Of a stretch of 15,868 bases of DNA, positions 1-8,996 are shown one piece after another. The stretch lies in the NCBI GenBank assembly GCA_964448395.1, contig CAYUWM010000040.1, forward strand, positions 1 through 15,868, read 5' to 3'. Numbering within the stretch: position 1 is the first letter of the stretch; the number at the start of each line of letters is the position of its first letter. A program made the position numbers and the translations under genes. Source of the DNA: CAYUWM01 sp964448395. GTDB lineage: Bacteria > Chloroflexota > Dehalococcoidia > E44-bin15. The notes under the pieces were generated by a model. The model saw only the letters and a list, made by a program, of their open reading frames with translations, had not been told where the DNA came from and did no database searches.

Positions 1-79
1 GCCCGATCTCGGTATGCCCCACAATGCGGTTCTCCCGGTTCCACTGCGTTTCGCCATGCCTGACCAACATGAGTCTCAT
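1..79 (-). CDS. Histidine phosphatase family protein (phosphoglycerate-mutase-like), N-terminal fragment
   Basis: About 26 codons of the 5' end are visible before the window edge; the rest lies to the left. The translation begins MRLMLVRHGETQWN and continues to a GHTEIG stretch. The RHGET motif holds the phospho-accepting histidine (residue 8) of the histidine phosphatase superfamily, and the following W-N and G-H-T residues are typical of cofactor-dependent phosphoglycerate-mutase-like and CobC/GpmB-like members. The ATG at 79 is chosen because the protein starts at the usual family position and an AAGGCGG ribosome-binding site lies about 10 bases upstream. It begins 25 bases after the DUF2344 stop, so it is probably the third gene of that operon. 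The substrate (sugar phosphate, alpha-ribazole phosphate or other) cannot be told from this fragment. Confidence 0.85.
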   Translation of the reverse strand, partial: MRLMLVRHGETQWNRENRIVGHTEIG

Positions 80-104
80 CGATTCAAACCGCCTTGAGAT
101 CTTA

Positions 105-749
105 TCAACCGGCCAGGATCAACCGCGTGCGGTGGATGCCCTTCGGCCTGTCAGCAAGCCCCAGCGCCCGGGTTACCTGCTCCGCCCTTCCGGTGGCATC
201 GCTTCCGGTGCGCAGGCACATGCCTATAGAGCACCCCGACTTGCGCCAGTCGATGAGCCAGAGCCCATCGACGAGAGCACGCAGATCGTACTGGCGTACC
301 TCACCCTCGCGCTGGTGCTGCCACGGGAAGTGCTCCTTAGCCATAAACGAATTGAGAGCCTGCTCCACATCGGCCTTCTCCTTCTCGGCCGCTAGCTCCA
401 CCCTGTACTCAGCCTGCCGCACCTGAGATTGCAGCGATGGCAGCTTGGGTGACACCTGCTCAACCGCGACCAGAGCTATTCCAGCGGGCATCTGTTCCGA
501 CATCGCCTTCATTAAAAAATAGGGGGATATTGTCTTGCGCAGGAATAGATCCATCAACTCACCATCGCTGGTAACGCCGATGGGCAACGGGGCCGCGATT
601 GAGATCTTGGGGTGCGGGCTGAAACCCTGGGAGTAAGCAAGAGGTATGTCAGCACGCCGCAACGCCCGCTCCCACAGCCTCATGATATCCAGATGGGAGA
701 GATACTTGACCTCCTTACCCCTTGAGAAGGTGACACGCAGTCGCTGCAT
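105..749 (-). CDS. TIGR03936 / DUF2344 family protein (radical-SAM-linked protein)
   Basis: A 214-residue protein whose N-terminus (QRLRVTFSRG, KYLSHLDIMR, then a YSQGFSPHPKIS stretch at about 40-51) is the hallmark of the DUF2344 family. In many bacteria this domain is fused to, or lies beside, a radical SAM protein (TIGR03960); here it stands alone and no radical SAM gene is in view. The molecular function is not established. The length is in the family's usual range. The start ATG at 749 follows the stop of the CNNM/CBS gene with one base between, so the two are almost certainly translationally coupled; there is no strong independent Shine-Dalgarno sequence. Confidence 0.85.
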   Translation of the reverse strand: MQRLRVTFSRGKEVKYLSHLDIMRLWERALRRADIPLAYSQGFSPHPKISIAAPLPIGVTSDGELMDLFLRKTISPYFLMKAMSEQMPAGIALVAVEQVSPKLPSLQSQVRQAEYRVELAAEKEKADVEQALNSFMAKEHFPWQHQREGEVRQYDLRALVDGLWLIDWRKSGCSIGMCLRTGSDATGRAEQVTRALGLADRPKGIHRTRLILAG

Positions 750-750
750 A

Positions 751-2001
751 TCACTCCTTGGTTACCAGTATTTTCTCGATCCTCTGCTCCCGCATCTGGG
801 TGACCGCTATCTTCAGCCCGCCGTACTTTATCTGCTCCCCTTCCCGCGGTATATGCCCGAGGAGGTTCAGCATGAAACCGGCCACGGTGTCGTATTCTCC
901 AACAGGCAACTCCAGCCCCAGTTCCTGGTTGGCCTCTTCCAGCCTCATACCACCATCTATCTGGATTGTCTTTTCGTCTATCATCTCGAAATCCTTATCC
1001 ACCTTAACCAGCTCATCGCCCATCTCGCCCACGATCTCGCCCACCAGTTGCTCCATAGTAACGATGCCGGTAATGACGCCATACTCATCGACAACCATCA
1101 CCATGTTATAACCGCTTGACTGCATCTCGGCAAAAAGCTGGGCGATGCGTTTGGTTTCGGGAACAAAGATCACCGGGCGTATAAGTTCATCGATCGCGTC
1201 CTTCTTGTCCAGGGAGCCCTGCGCCTGAGCCATGAGCACATCCTTGATAGAGAGAACCCCGATCACATTATCAACGCCCTCACGATATACCGGGAACCGC
1301 GTATGGGGGTGGTCTGCATATATCCCCAAAAAGTCGAGTAGCTTGGTTCCCACCTCAATCCAGATAACCTCCGGACGCGGTGTCATCATCGTCCGAACTG
1401 TTCGATCTCCAAATACGAATACTTTGTGCAACAACTCGGCCTCTGACTCCTCTACCGTTCCCTCGTCCCTTCCTACAGCTATCATGCTGCGGATCTCCTC
1501 CTCACTCACCAGGGTCTGCGGCATATTGCCCCTTCCGCCAGCAATCTTCATGCCCAACCAGCTCAAGGCGCTGGCGATGGGAGAGAATACGATACTGATT
1601 ACCTGAAGCGGGTATACATATATCAAAGCCATTCTCTCGCTATGCCTTAGGGCTACTGTCTTCGGCGTCACCTCGGCGAAGATCAATAATATTATGGTAA
1701 CCACGATTGTGGCTATCAGTATACCTAGTTCCCCTTTCCATATTGTCACCGCCAGTGCCGTTCCCAGAGAGGCAGCGGCGACATTGACCAGATTATTGCA
1801 TAGCAGGATGGTGGCGAGGAATTTCTCTGGCCGTTCCATAATCTTCTCAACACGGTTTGCCCCATGTACGCCACTCTCCACCAAGTGCCGTAACCGTGTC
1901 TTGGGAAAACCGATAAAGGCAGTTTCAGCACTGGAGAAGAAGGCAGAAGCACCGACACAAATAAAAAGAAGCACCAAGTATATTATACTAGTGCCATCCA
2001 T
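751..2001 (-). CDS. HlyC/CorC family membrane protein (CNNM/DUF21 domain, CBS pair, CorC_HlyC domain)
   Basis: A 416-residue integral membrane protein. Hydrophobic stretches at about 7-32, 61-88, 92-118 and 123-149 form the DUF21/CNNM domain, including the FFSSAETAF signature near residues 21-29 and an AEVTPKT motif after the third segment. A CBS-domain pair follows (about 195-320; MMTPRPEVIW opens the first CBS and VDEYGVITGIVT lies in the second), then a C-terminal CorC_HlyC domain (about 335-416) with the usual GEYDTVAGF and LGHIPREGE motifs. Family members are linked to Mg2+/Co2+ export or cation homeostasis; the haemolysin name is historical. The start at 2001 has GGGAGG about 9 bases upstream. 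It leads an operon with the DUF2344 gene. Confidence 0.93.
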   Translation of the reverse strand: MDGTSIIYLVLLFICVGASAFFSSAETAFIGFPKTRLRHLVESGVHGANRVEKIMERPEKFLATILLCNNLVNVAAASLGTALAVTIWKGELGILIATIVVTIILLIFAEVTPKTVALRHSERMALIYVYPLQVISIVFSPIASALSWLGMKIAGGRGNMPQTLVSEEEIRSMIAVGRDEGTVEESEAELLHKVFVFGDRTVRTMMTPRPEVIWIEVGTKLLDFLGIYADHPHTRFPVYREGVDNVIGVLSIKDVLMAQAQGSLDKKDAIDELIRPVIFVPETKRIAQLFAEMQSSGYNMVMVVDEYGVITGIVTMEQLVGEIVGEMGDELVKVDKDFEMIDEKTIQIDGGMRLEEANQELGLELPVGEYDTVAGFMLNLLGHIPREGEQIKYGGLKIAVTQMREQRIEKILVTKE

Positions 2002-2052
2002 GAACGGCTCCCTCCCCTATTTCTTCGTTCCTCAAGATTGCTGTCCACCTCA

Positions 2053-2081
2053 ATCATATCATCGGCTATGAACACTGTCAA
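2053..2081 (-). promoter_or_regulatory. Sigma70-type promoter for the CNNM/CBS - DUF2344 operon
   Basis: On the minus strand a perfect -35 TTGACA (2081-2076), a 17-base spacer and a -10 TATGAT (2058-2053). Expected transcription start is near 2046, giving a leader of about 45 bases that contains the GGGAGG ribosome-binding site. This is a sequence match only. Confidence 0.75.
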
Positions 2082-2144
2082 AATTACTGATCTTTTTACC
2101 TTGCGCTGCAATGCCAGCCAACTAAAGAGTAACGCCCGGCGCGA

Positions 2145-2173
2145 TTTACACAACAGGCGACATTTGGTATATT
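2145..2173 (+). promoter_or_regulatory. Sigma70-type promoter for tsaD
   Basis: -35 TTTACA (2145-2150), 17-base spacer, -10 TATATT (2168-2173). The expected start is near 2180, only about 18 bases before the tsaD ATG. The 196-base gap between the divergent CNNM/CBS gene and tsaD is explained by this promoter and its minus-strand partner; I see no other gene in it. Confidence 0.7.
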
Positions 2174-2197
2174 TTACCCAGTATCAATGGTATAAAA

Positions 2198-3214
2198 ATG
2201 CTGATCCTAGGCATCGAGACTTCCTGTGACGAAACGGCAGCGGCCGTGGTCCGAGACGGGCGTAAGATCCTCTCCAATGTCATCGCCTCACAGGTGGACA
2301 TTCATTCCCGTTACGGTGGTATCGTCCCCGAGGTGGCATCACGGCAACACCTGCTCACGATTATCCCCATAATCACTGAAGCCATGTGCCAGGCCGCAGT
2401 GAGGTGGAGTGGCCTCGATGCCATCGCTGTCACCCACGGTCCCGGCCTCGCCGGCTCCCTGCTTGTCGGGGTCAACATCGCTAAGGCTATTGCCCTGTCC
2501 CACAATTTACCGTTGATCGGCATCAACCATCTCGAAGGGCACATCTATGCTAACTGGCTGGAGGGAGAGCCACCCGATTTCCCCGCATTGTGCCTGATCG
2601 TTTCCGGCGGGCACAGCGACCTGCTGTTGATGCATGGTCACGGAGAATACCAGCCATTAGGCAGGACGCGGGATGATGCCGCCGGTGAAGCCTTCGACAA
2701 GGTGGCCCGCATACTGGATTTAGGCTACCCCGGCGGTCCCGCAATCGAGAAAGCAGCGCGGAAAGGGTCCAGCATACACCATCTACTGCCCCGTGCCTGG
2801 CTCAAAGGCACCGACGATTTTAGCTTCAGTGGGCTGAAGACTGCAGTACTCCGCCTGGTGGCGGGAACAGACGGGATGGCGCAGCCACAAAGGGGCCGAA
2901 CCGATGGCAAATTCGAAATAGTCGACATCGCCGCCAGCTTTCAGGAAGCGGTGGTCGATGTCCTGGTCACCAAAACCGTATCTGCTTCCAGCCGATTGGG
3001 TGCGCGCAATATCCTGCTATGCGGCGGCGTAGCTGCCAATAATGCTCTGCGCGTTGAATTAGCCAAGCGTTCCCCCATACCCACGATTATCCCCAGCCCT
3101 GTTCTTTGCACCGACAACGCCGCCATGATAGCCGCCTGTGCACATTTTCACCTCGCCTCGGGCGAACGCTCAAACTGGCAACTAGATGTTATTCCCAACC
3201 TCAAATTGAGTTAA
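2198..3214 (+). CDS. tsaD: tRNA N6-adenosine threonylcarbamoyltransferase TsaD
   Basis: A 338-residue protein (family about 340). It transfers the threonylcarbamoyl group from threonylcarbamoyl-AMP to A37 of ANN-decoding tRNAs, forming t6A in the cytoplasm with TsaB and TsaE, neither of which is in this window. It opens with LILGIETSCDET, the classic TsaD N-terminus, and carries the metal-binding HLEGH pair (His111 and His115), the SGGHSDLL loop, the RDDAAGEAFDKVAR stretch, the CGGVAANNALR motif and a metal-ligand Asp near residue 306 in CTDNAAMIA. All key residues are present. The start is fixed by homology; no Shine-Dalgarno sequence is visible in the short AT-rich leader, which is unusual among its neighbours. 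No clear terminator follows the stop. Confidence 0.97.
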   Translation: MLILGIETSCDETAAAVVRDGRKILSNVIASQVDIHSRYGGIVPEVASRQHLLTIIPIITEAMCQAAVRWSGLDAIAVTHGPGLAGSLLVGVNIAKAIALSHNLPLIGINHLEGHIYANWLEGEPPDFPALCLIVSGGHSDLLLMHGHGEYQPLGRTRDDAAGEAFDKVARILDLGYPGGPAIEKAARKGSSIHHLLPRAWLKGTDDFSFSGLKTAVLRLVAGTDGMAQPQRGRTDGKFEIVDIAASFQEAVVDVLVTKTVSASSRLGARNILLCGGVAANNALRVELAKRSPIPTIIPSPVLCTDNAAMIAACAHFHLASGERSNWQLDVIPNLKLS

Positions 3215-3334
3215 TGTACAGAATAGGCTCATTTACAAGAGATATAGCGAGTATTAGAGGTATTTACTACCTATATTAATAGTGCCATATTGCTCTGTAT
3301 CCATACAAGTCGCCATAAATCAATATAGTGCTGG
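3215..3334 (+). other. AT-rich intergenic stretch between tsaD and the groE promoter
   Basis: About 120 bases without a convincing gene. It is clearly more AT-rich than the flanking coding DNA. It holds a weak hairpin (AGGTA / TACCT around 3258-3272, no T-run) and two loosely similar segments, AGTGC-N4-TTGCT near 3281 and AGTGC-N3-TTGCT near 3327. No canonical terminator for tsaD is seen, so some read-through into groES is possible. Confidence 0.4.
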
Positions 3335-3363
3335 TTGCTACATTCCCCGTTTTAGTTTAACAT
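3335..3363 (+). promoter_or_regulatory. Sigma70-type promoter for groESL
   Basis: -35 TTGCTA (3335-3340), 17-base spacer, -10 TAACAT (3358-3363), each matching consensus at four of six positions. The predicted start near 3370 coincides with the first base of the CIRCE operator, the standard geometry for HrcA control. Confidence 0.6.
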
Positions 3364-3369
3364 ACTAAA

Positions 3370-3396
3370 TTAGCACTCTAACATCGAGACTGCTAA
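3370..3396 (+). promoter_or_regulatory. CIRCE operator (HrcA binding site) of groESL
   Basis: TTAGCACTC - 9 bases - GACTGCTAA. The consensus is TTAGCACTC-N9-GAGTGCTAA, so the left arm is perfect and the right arm differs at one base (C for G at 3390). It lies between the promoter and the groES ribosome-binding site. By established knowledge HrcA represses groESL here and heat or unfolded protein relieves it. hrcA is not in this window. Confidence 0.92.
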
Positions 3397-3413
3397 AAAG
3401 GAGGAGGTTAAAC

Positions 3414-3710
3414 GTGGCATTAAAGTTACAGCCGTTGGCAGATCGGGTGATTGTTAAACCGATGGAAGAGGAACAGGTTAGCAAGGGGGGTATTATTCTG
3501 CCCGACACCGCCAAGGAGAAACCGCAGAAAGGTCAAATAATTGCGGTGGGGCCGGGAAGATTGGATGACTCCGGCAAGAGGATTGCCCTGGAGGTCAAGA
3601 AGGGCGACAAGGTTATCTACCAGAAATATGCCGGGAGTGAGCTCAAGCAGGATAAAGACGAGTATTTAATCCTGAGGGAGAGCGATATCCTGGCGATAAT
3701 CAGCAAATAA
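3414..3710 (+). CDS. groES: Co-chaperonin GroES
   Basis: A 98-residue Hsp10, the normal length. It caps the GroEL ring in the cytoplasm. Visible signatures are LQPLADRVIVKP at the N-terminus, the mobile loop (EEEQVSKGGIILPDTAKEKP, about 18-37) with its GGI(I)LP GroEL-contact segment, the GPGR turn, and a C-terminal YLILRESDILAII strand. The start is GTG at 3414, supported by a strong AAGGAGGAGG ribosome-binding site just downstream of the CIRCE element. It is the first gene of the groESL operon; nine bases separate its stop from groEL. Confidence 0.98.
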   Translation: MALKLQPLADRVIVKPMEEEQVSKGGIILPDTAKEKPQKGQIIAVGPGRLDDSGKRIALEVKKGDKVIYQKYAGSELKQDKDEYLILRESDILAIISK

Positions 3711-3719
3711 GGAGAGGAA

Positions 3720-5330
<1,611 letters not shown>

Positions 5331-5352
5331 TATAACGCCTTTGTAAGAGATA

Positions 5353-5388
5353 ACGCAGCTACGGTCATCAGACCGTAGCTGCGTTTTT
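5353..5388 (+). terminator. Rho-independent terminator of groESL
   Basis: A perfect 14-bp stem (ACGCAGCTACGGTC, 5353-5366, with its complement at 5371-5384) around an ATCA loop, followed by a five-base T run. It sits 22 bases after the groEL stop. Read on the minus strand it ends eight bases from the M16 peptidase stop, but the T-tract there is poor, so it may act weakly in that direction. Confidence 0.93.
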
Positions 5389-5395
5389 CGTTCCA

Positions 5396-6658
5396 TTATA
5401 TCTTTAGCAGTCTGATCAGTTTACCTTCGTCTCCGACAGGACCGACGACAGCCAGGTTAAGCTTCTGCGTAACCAGAATATGCTCAGCGACCCTCTTTAA
5501 ATCCTGCGCGGTGATTGAGTCCACAATCGACATTACTTCTTCCACTGTTCGGACCTGCCCGATGAGTATCTCCTGCCCACCTGCCCATCCGGCGACACTC
5601 CTGGTATCCTCCATGCTGAGCAGCAGCCGCCCTTTCACCATTTCCTTGGCCTTGGTAATCTCAACTGCTGGAATCTCCTGCGTCAACTGGATCAATTCAT
5701 TAACGATCGCCTTCAGGGTGTCCTTCACATTACGTGGATCCACACCGGCATAGATGATTACAACACCTGAGTCCAGGAAGTACTCCGCATAGCTATGTAT
5801 ATCGTAGGCCAACCCCCTTCTCTCCCGTATCTCCAGATTCAAACGGCTGCTCATCCCGCTGCCCAAGATGATATTCAGGAGGTCCAGATTGAAGCGTTCG
5901 GGATGGTCGAATTGGAGACCGCGAACCGCCAGACACAGGTGGGCCTGTTCGGTATCCCGCCTCTCGATTCGGAGGCAAGGCTCTTCCTGCCTGTCATCGG
6001 CAGGCACAGGCGATCGGGGGGTTGTTACCCGCCAATCCCCGAAGGCCCGGTCTATATCCGATAAGACCGGGGCATGTTCAATGTCCCCGGCAACGCTTAT
6101 CACGGTATTACCAGGGCTATACTGGCAATTCATGTAATCCAGCAGCAAAGCACGCCCGATCGAGCTTACCGTTTCCCTGTTGCCTATGATTTCACGCCCC
6201 AGAGGCTGACCCGGCCAGACAACCTCATCTATAAGCCGGTTCACCCTGTCCTGTGGCGAATCCATGCTCTCGTTCAACTCTTCGGTGATGACCTGGCGTT
6301 CGCGCTCTATGTCCTGATTATCGAACCTAGAGCAGGATATCATGTCCGCCAGTAAGTCAAGTGCGGTGCCGAAATGTTGCCTTGCCACCTTGCACCAGTA
6401 TATAGTGAACTCCTTGTCCGTTCCCCCGTTCAGCAATCCCCCTACCCCATCGACAGTCTCGGCAATCTCCTTAGCCGTAGGACGGCTACCGGTGCCCTTG
6501 AAGCACATGTGCTCGATAAAGTGTGAGCATCCCGCCTCATCCTCCCGTTCGTAACGCGACCCGGTGCCGACAAAAACCGCGATGCAGACCGATCGGGTAT
6601 GGGGCATGTGAGTAGTTATGACACGAAGCCCGTTGCCAGTTATTGTCTTGTGATGCAT
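5396..6658 (-). CDS. M16 family zinc metallopeptidase (processing-peptidase-like)
   Basis: A 420-residue member of the pitrilysin / mitochondrial processing peptidase family. The inverted zinc motif HFIEH gives ligands His46 and His50 and catalytic Glu49; exactly 76 residues later Glu127, in VITEELNES, supplies the third ligand (HxxEH-x76-E). An RRGLAYDIHSYAEY-type segment in the C-terminal half is the family's substrate-binding region. It resembles bacterial single-chain M16B enzymes such as YmxG/MlpA; the substrate is unknown. I chose the ATG at 6658: it has GAGG six bases upstream and begins MHHKTITGNGLRVIT, as family members do. A longer reading from a TTG at 6670 would start at or before the predicted transcription start. 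It converges on groEL. Confidence 0.93.
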   Translation of the reverse strand: MHHKTITGNGLRVITTHMPHTRSVCIAVFVGTGSRYEREDEAGCSHFIEHMCFKGTGSRPTAKEIAETVDGVGGLLNGGTDKEFTIYWCKVARQHFGTALDLLADMISCSRFDNQDIERERQVITEELNESMDSPQDRVNRLIDEVVWPGQPLGREIIGNRETVSSIGRALLLDYMNCQYSPGNTVISVAGDIEHAPVLSDIDRAFGDWRVTTPRSPVPADDRQEEPCLRIERRDTEQAHLCLAVRGLQFDHPERFNLDLLNIILGSGMSSRLNLEIRERRGLAYDIHSYAEYFLDSGVVIIYAGVDPRNVKDTLKAIVNELIQLTQEIPAVEITKAKEMVKGRLLLSMEDTRSVAGWAGGQEILIGQVRTVEEVMSIVDSITAQDLKRVAEHILVTQKLNLAVVGPVGDEGKLIRLLKI

Positions 6659-6674
6659 ACACAACCTCAAGCAA

Positions 6675-6703
6675 ATTCTAGTTGCCTACCCCACTACTGT
6701 CAA
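6675..6703 (-). promoter_or_regulatory. Sigma70-type promoter for the M16 peptidase gene
   Basis: On the minus strand a perfect TTGACA (6703-6698), 17-base spacer and TAGAAT (6680-6675). The predicted start near 6668 leaves a leader of only about 10 bases, just enough for the GAGG site. It is back-to-back with the promoter of the MBL-fold gene; the -35 boxes are 36 bases apart. Confidence 0.8.
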
Positions 6704-6739
6704 CTTTGCTCGATCTGCAAGAGCTCCGATGCCTTTTGA

Positions 6740-6768
6740 TTGACTTTGCCCAGTCCAATTGCTAATAT
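6740..6768 (+). promoter_or_regulatory. Sigma70-type promoter for the MBL-lysA-holB-ricT unit
   Basis: -35 TTGACT (6740-6745), 17-base spacer, -10 TAATAT (6763-6768). Predicted start is near 6775, about 13 bases before the ATG at 6788; the leader carries an AGGA ribosome-binding site. Confidence 0.7.
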
Positions 6769-6787
6769 GGGCTAACAGGAAGCTGCA

Positions 6788-7597
6788 ATGCAAATAGCCC
6801 CAAATATATACGATGTGCCTATCGGCCTTGAATCTAAACTAGGGTTTCTCGCCCCCAAGGTATACCTTGTAGCCGCCAGTGAGGCAGCCCTTATCGACTC
6901 GGCATATGGTGACGACGAGGGTACTGCCAATTTGATGCAGTATCTGGGGACATTTCAGCAGCTTCAATTATCGTATCTCATCATCACCCATGCCCACCCC
7001 GACCATATCAGCGGCGCTACGGGGATAAAGAGAAAGACCGGCGTCAATATCGTGCTTCACTCGGCGGAAAAAACGGACATACCGATAGACAGAGTAGTGG
7101 AGCAAGGTGAAATAATCTCGCTGGGAGGGATCGACCTAGAGGTGGTGCACACTCCGGGTCATAATCCGGGACACATCTGCCTCTATATCAGGCGTGAGAA
7201 AATCATGTTCACCGGCGATCACGTGCTGGCCAGCAGCACCACCGCGCTGCAGCCGCCGTGGGGTGATATGGCGCAGTATATAGCGTCTTTGAGGAAACTC
7301 CTTGACTACGATATCGATCTGATGCTGCCGGCACACGGCCCCCCGGTAACGCAGCCGCGGCAGCGTGTCGAGCAGTTAATCCAGCATCGCCTGGAACGGG
7401 AGGATCAGGTAATCGGGCTACTGAAGCAGGGTAAGGATACGGTGAAAGAGATCGTGGGCGAAATCTATCCCGAGCTCACTGGCTTCCTTCGCGCCGTAGC
7501 CAAGGGGCAAATATCTGCCCACCTGGTGAAACTGGAGTACGAGGGCAAGGTATCTATGTGTGGAAACGGCAGGGATGCCCGCTATATCTTGAATTAG
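6788..7597 (+). CDS. MBL-fold metallohydrolase, LACTB2-like
   Basis: A 269-residue protein with the full metallo-beta-lactamase ligand set: HAHPDH at 68-73, His125 in TPGHNPGH, Asp144 in FTGDH and His183 in LPAHGPP. After the catalytic domain an approximately 70-residue tail (from about 195: LIQHRLEREDQVIGLLKQG through to HLVKLEYEGKV) matches the winged-helix-like C-terminal domain of the LACTB2 subgroup, some of which are nucleases; the substrate here is not known. It appears to lead an operon with lysA, whose start lies two bases after its stop or, on a longer reading, overlaps it. Confidence 0.88.
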   Translation: MQIAPNIYDVPIGLESKLGFLAPKVYLVAASEAALIDSAYGDDEGTANLMQYLGTFQQLQLSYLIITHAHPDHISGATGIKRKTGVNIVLHSAEKTDIPIDRVVEQGEIISLGGIDLEVVHTPGHNPGHICLYIRREKIMFTGDHVLASSTTALQPPWGDMAQYIASLRKLLDYDIDLMLPAHGPPVTQPRQRVEQLIQHRLEREDQVIGLLKQGKDTVKEIVGEIYPELTGFLRAVAKGQISAHLVKLEYEGKVSMCGNGRDARYILN

Positions 7598-7599
7598 AC

Positions 7600-8916
7600 A
7601 TGAAGGAAAAAGGGCAGTTGATCCTATTCCCGCATACCGCCGTCGTCGCAGATAACCACCTCATCATAGGCGGGTGCGATACGGTTGAACTGGCCGAGGA
7701 ATTCGGGACGCCGCTCTATATATTCGACGAGGCGACCTTAAGGCACAAGTGCTCCGAGTATCGCGACGGCTTCAGCAAGCACTTCCACGACAGCCTCATC
7801 TGCTACGCGTGTAAAGCCTTCATCAGCCGTGCGCTGGCTCGAATCTTCAACGAAGAGGGTTTGGGGCTGGATGTAGTCTCCGGCGGTGAGCTGTCAATAG
7901 CCAAATCGACAGGCTTCCCCATGGAGCGGGTATACTTCAACGGCAACAACAAGTCACGGGATGAGCTGGAGACGGCGATAGATTGGGGCGTCGGGTGCAT
8001 TGCGGTCGACAATTTCCATGAGCTCTCAATGCTCGACGAGCTCGCTCCCGGTATTCGCGATGGTGAACGGACCAAAATACTCATCCGTATCTCGCCGGGG
8101 ATCGACCCCCACACCCACGCCCACCTGAAGACCGGGCTCATCGACAGCAAGTTCGGCTTCCCTTTGCCCCTCGCCGAGGAAGCGATTACCGAGGCAATGG
8201 CATCAAGTTCCCTGGAGCTTGCCGGTCTACACTACCACATCGGCTCCCAAATACTGGACCTCGCGCCTTTTAAGCAGGCGATAGATCTCGCGCTCGATTT
8301 CGCCGCCGACATGGATAATAAACACGGCTTCAAGCTCAAAGAGCTCAACATCGGCGGCGGGCTGGGGATCGCATATACGGAGGAGCAACAGCCACCCTCC
8401 GTCGACATGTTCGCTGAGGCTATAGCCAATGCCCTCAAGGTAAAGTGCAATCAGCTCGATATTCAACCGCCGCGGCTCATCGTCGAGCCGGGCAGGTCTA
8501 TCACCGGTCAGGCAGGAGTAGCTATCTACACTATAGGAGCCGTCAAGGATATCGAGGGCGTACGCAAATACGTATCTGTGGATGGAGGCATGGGGGATAA
8601 CATACGCCCTGCCCTCTACGGCGCAAAATATCAAGCTATCGTTGCCAACAGAGTGGAGGATCAAAATCGCGAGCGGGTCACCGTGGCGGGCAAGTTCTGT
8701 GAATCGGGGGATATACTTATCAGCGACATCGACCTGCCGGCACTTGCATCCGGGGACATCCTGGCTGTTCCCTGCTGCGGGGCTTACTGCCTGTCTATGG
8801 CCTCGAACTACAACTCCTCGCTCAAGCCAGCTATAGTATTGGTTAATGACAGCGATGCTCGGTTGATACAGCGCCGCGAGACATATGAAGACCTGATGCG
8901 CTGCGACATGGTTTGA
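7600..8916 (+). CDS. lysA: Diaminopimelate decarboxylase LysA
   Basis: A 438-residue PLP enzyme (fold type III) that decarboxylates meso-diaminopimelate to L-lysine. The PLP-binding lysine is Lys72 in CYACKAF. Also visible are LHYHIGSQI, the phosphate-binding GGGLGI loop, EPGRSITG, and the CESGD motif near residue 367 whose cysteine and acid contact the substrate at the dimer interface. CGAYCLSMASNYN near the C-terminus is typical. The ATG at 7600 is preferred because the protein then begins close to the conserved FPHTA and GGCDTVELA region. A longer reading from an ATG at 7558 adds 14 residues, overlaps the upstream gene by 40 bases and has an AAGG site, so it cannot be excluded. No other lysine-pathway genes are in view. 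Confidence 0.95.
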   Translation: MKEKGQLILFPHTAVVADNHLIIGGCDTVELAEEFGTPLYIFDEATLRHKCSEYRDGFSKHFHDSLICYACKAFISRALARIFNEEGLGLDVVSGGELSIAKSTGFPMERVYFNGNNKSRDELETAIDWGVGCIAVDNFHELSMLDELAPGIRDGERTKILIRISPGIDPHTHAHLKTGLIDSKFGFPLPLAEEAITEAMASSSLELAGLHYHIGSQILDLAPFKQAIDLALDFAADMDNKHGFKLKELNIGGGLGIAYTEEQQPPSVDMFAEAIANALKVKCNQLDIQPPRLIVEPGRSITGQAGVAIYTIGAVKDIEGVRKYVSVDGGMGDNIRPALYGAKYQAIVANRVEDQNRERVTVAGKFCESGDILISDIDLPALASGDILAVPCCGAYCLSMASNYNSSLKPAIVLVNDSDARLIQRRETYEDLMRCDMV

Positions 8917-8996
8917 AATGATAGGGAGCAGCGTGACAACGGCATTAATGCGATACCAGGCTCAGATTACTGAATCAACATGTTGAAGGAAGAATA

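Noticed and set aside
3258..3272. AGGTA / TACCT hairpin downstream of tsaD as a terminator
   Set aside because: Only five base pairs, AT-rich and with no T run.
6659..6670. TTG start adding four residues to the M16 peptidase
   Set aside because: It coincides with the predicted transcription start and has no ribosome-binding site; the ATG at 6658 has GAGG at good spacing.
8919..8987. A 22-codon reading frame between lysA and holB
   Set aside because: It starts right behind the lysA stop but has no family resemblance and no clear ribosome-binding site; chance is the simplest explanation.
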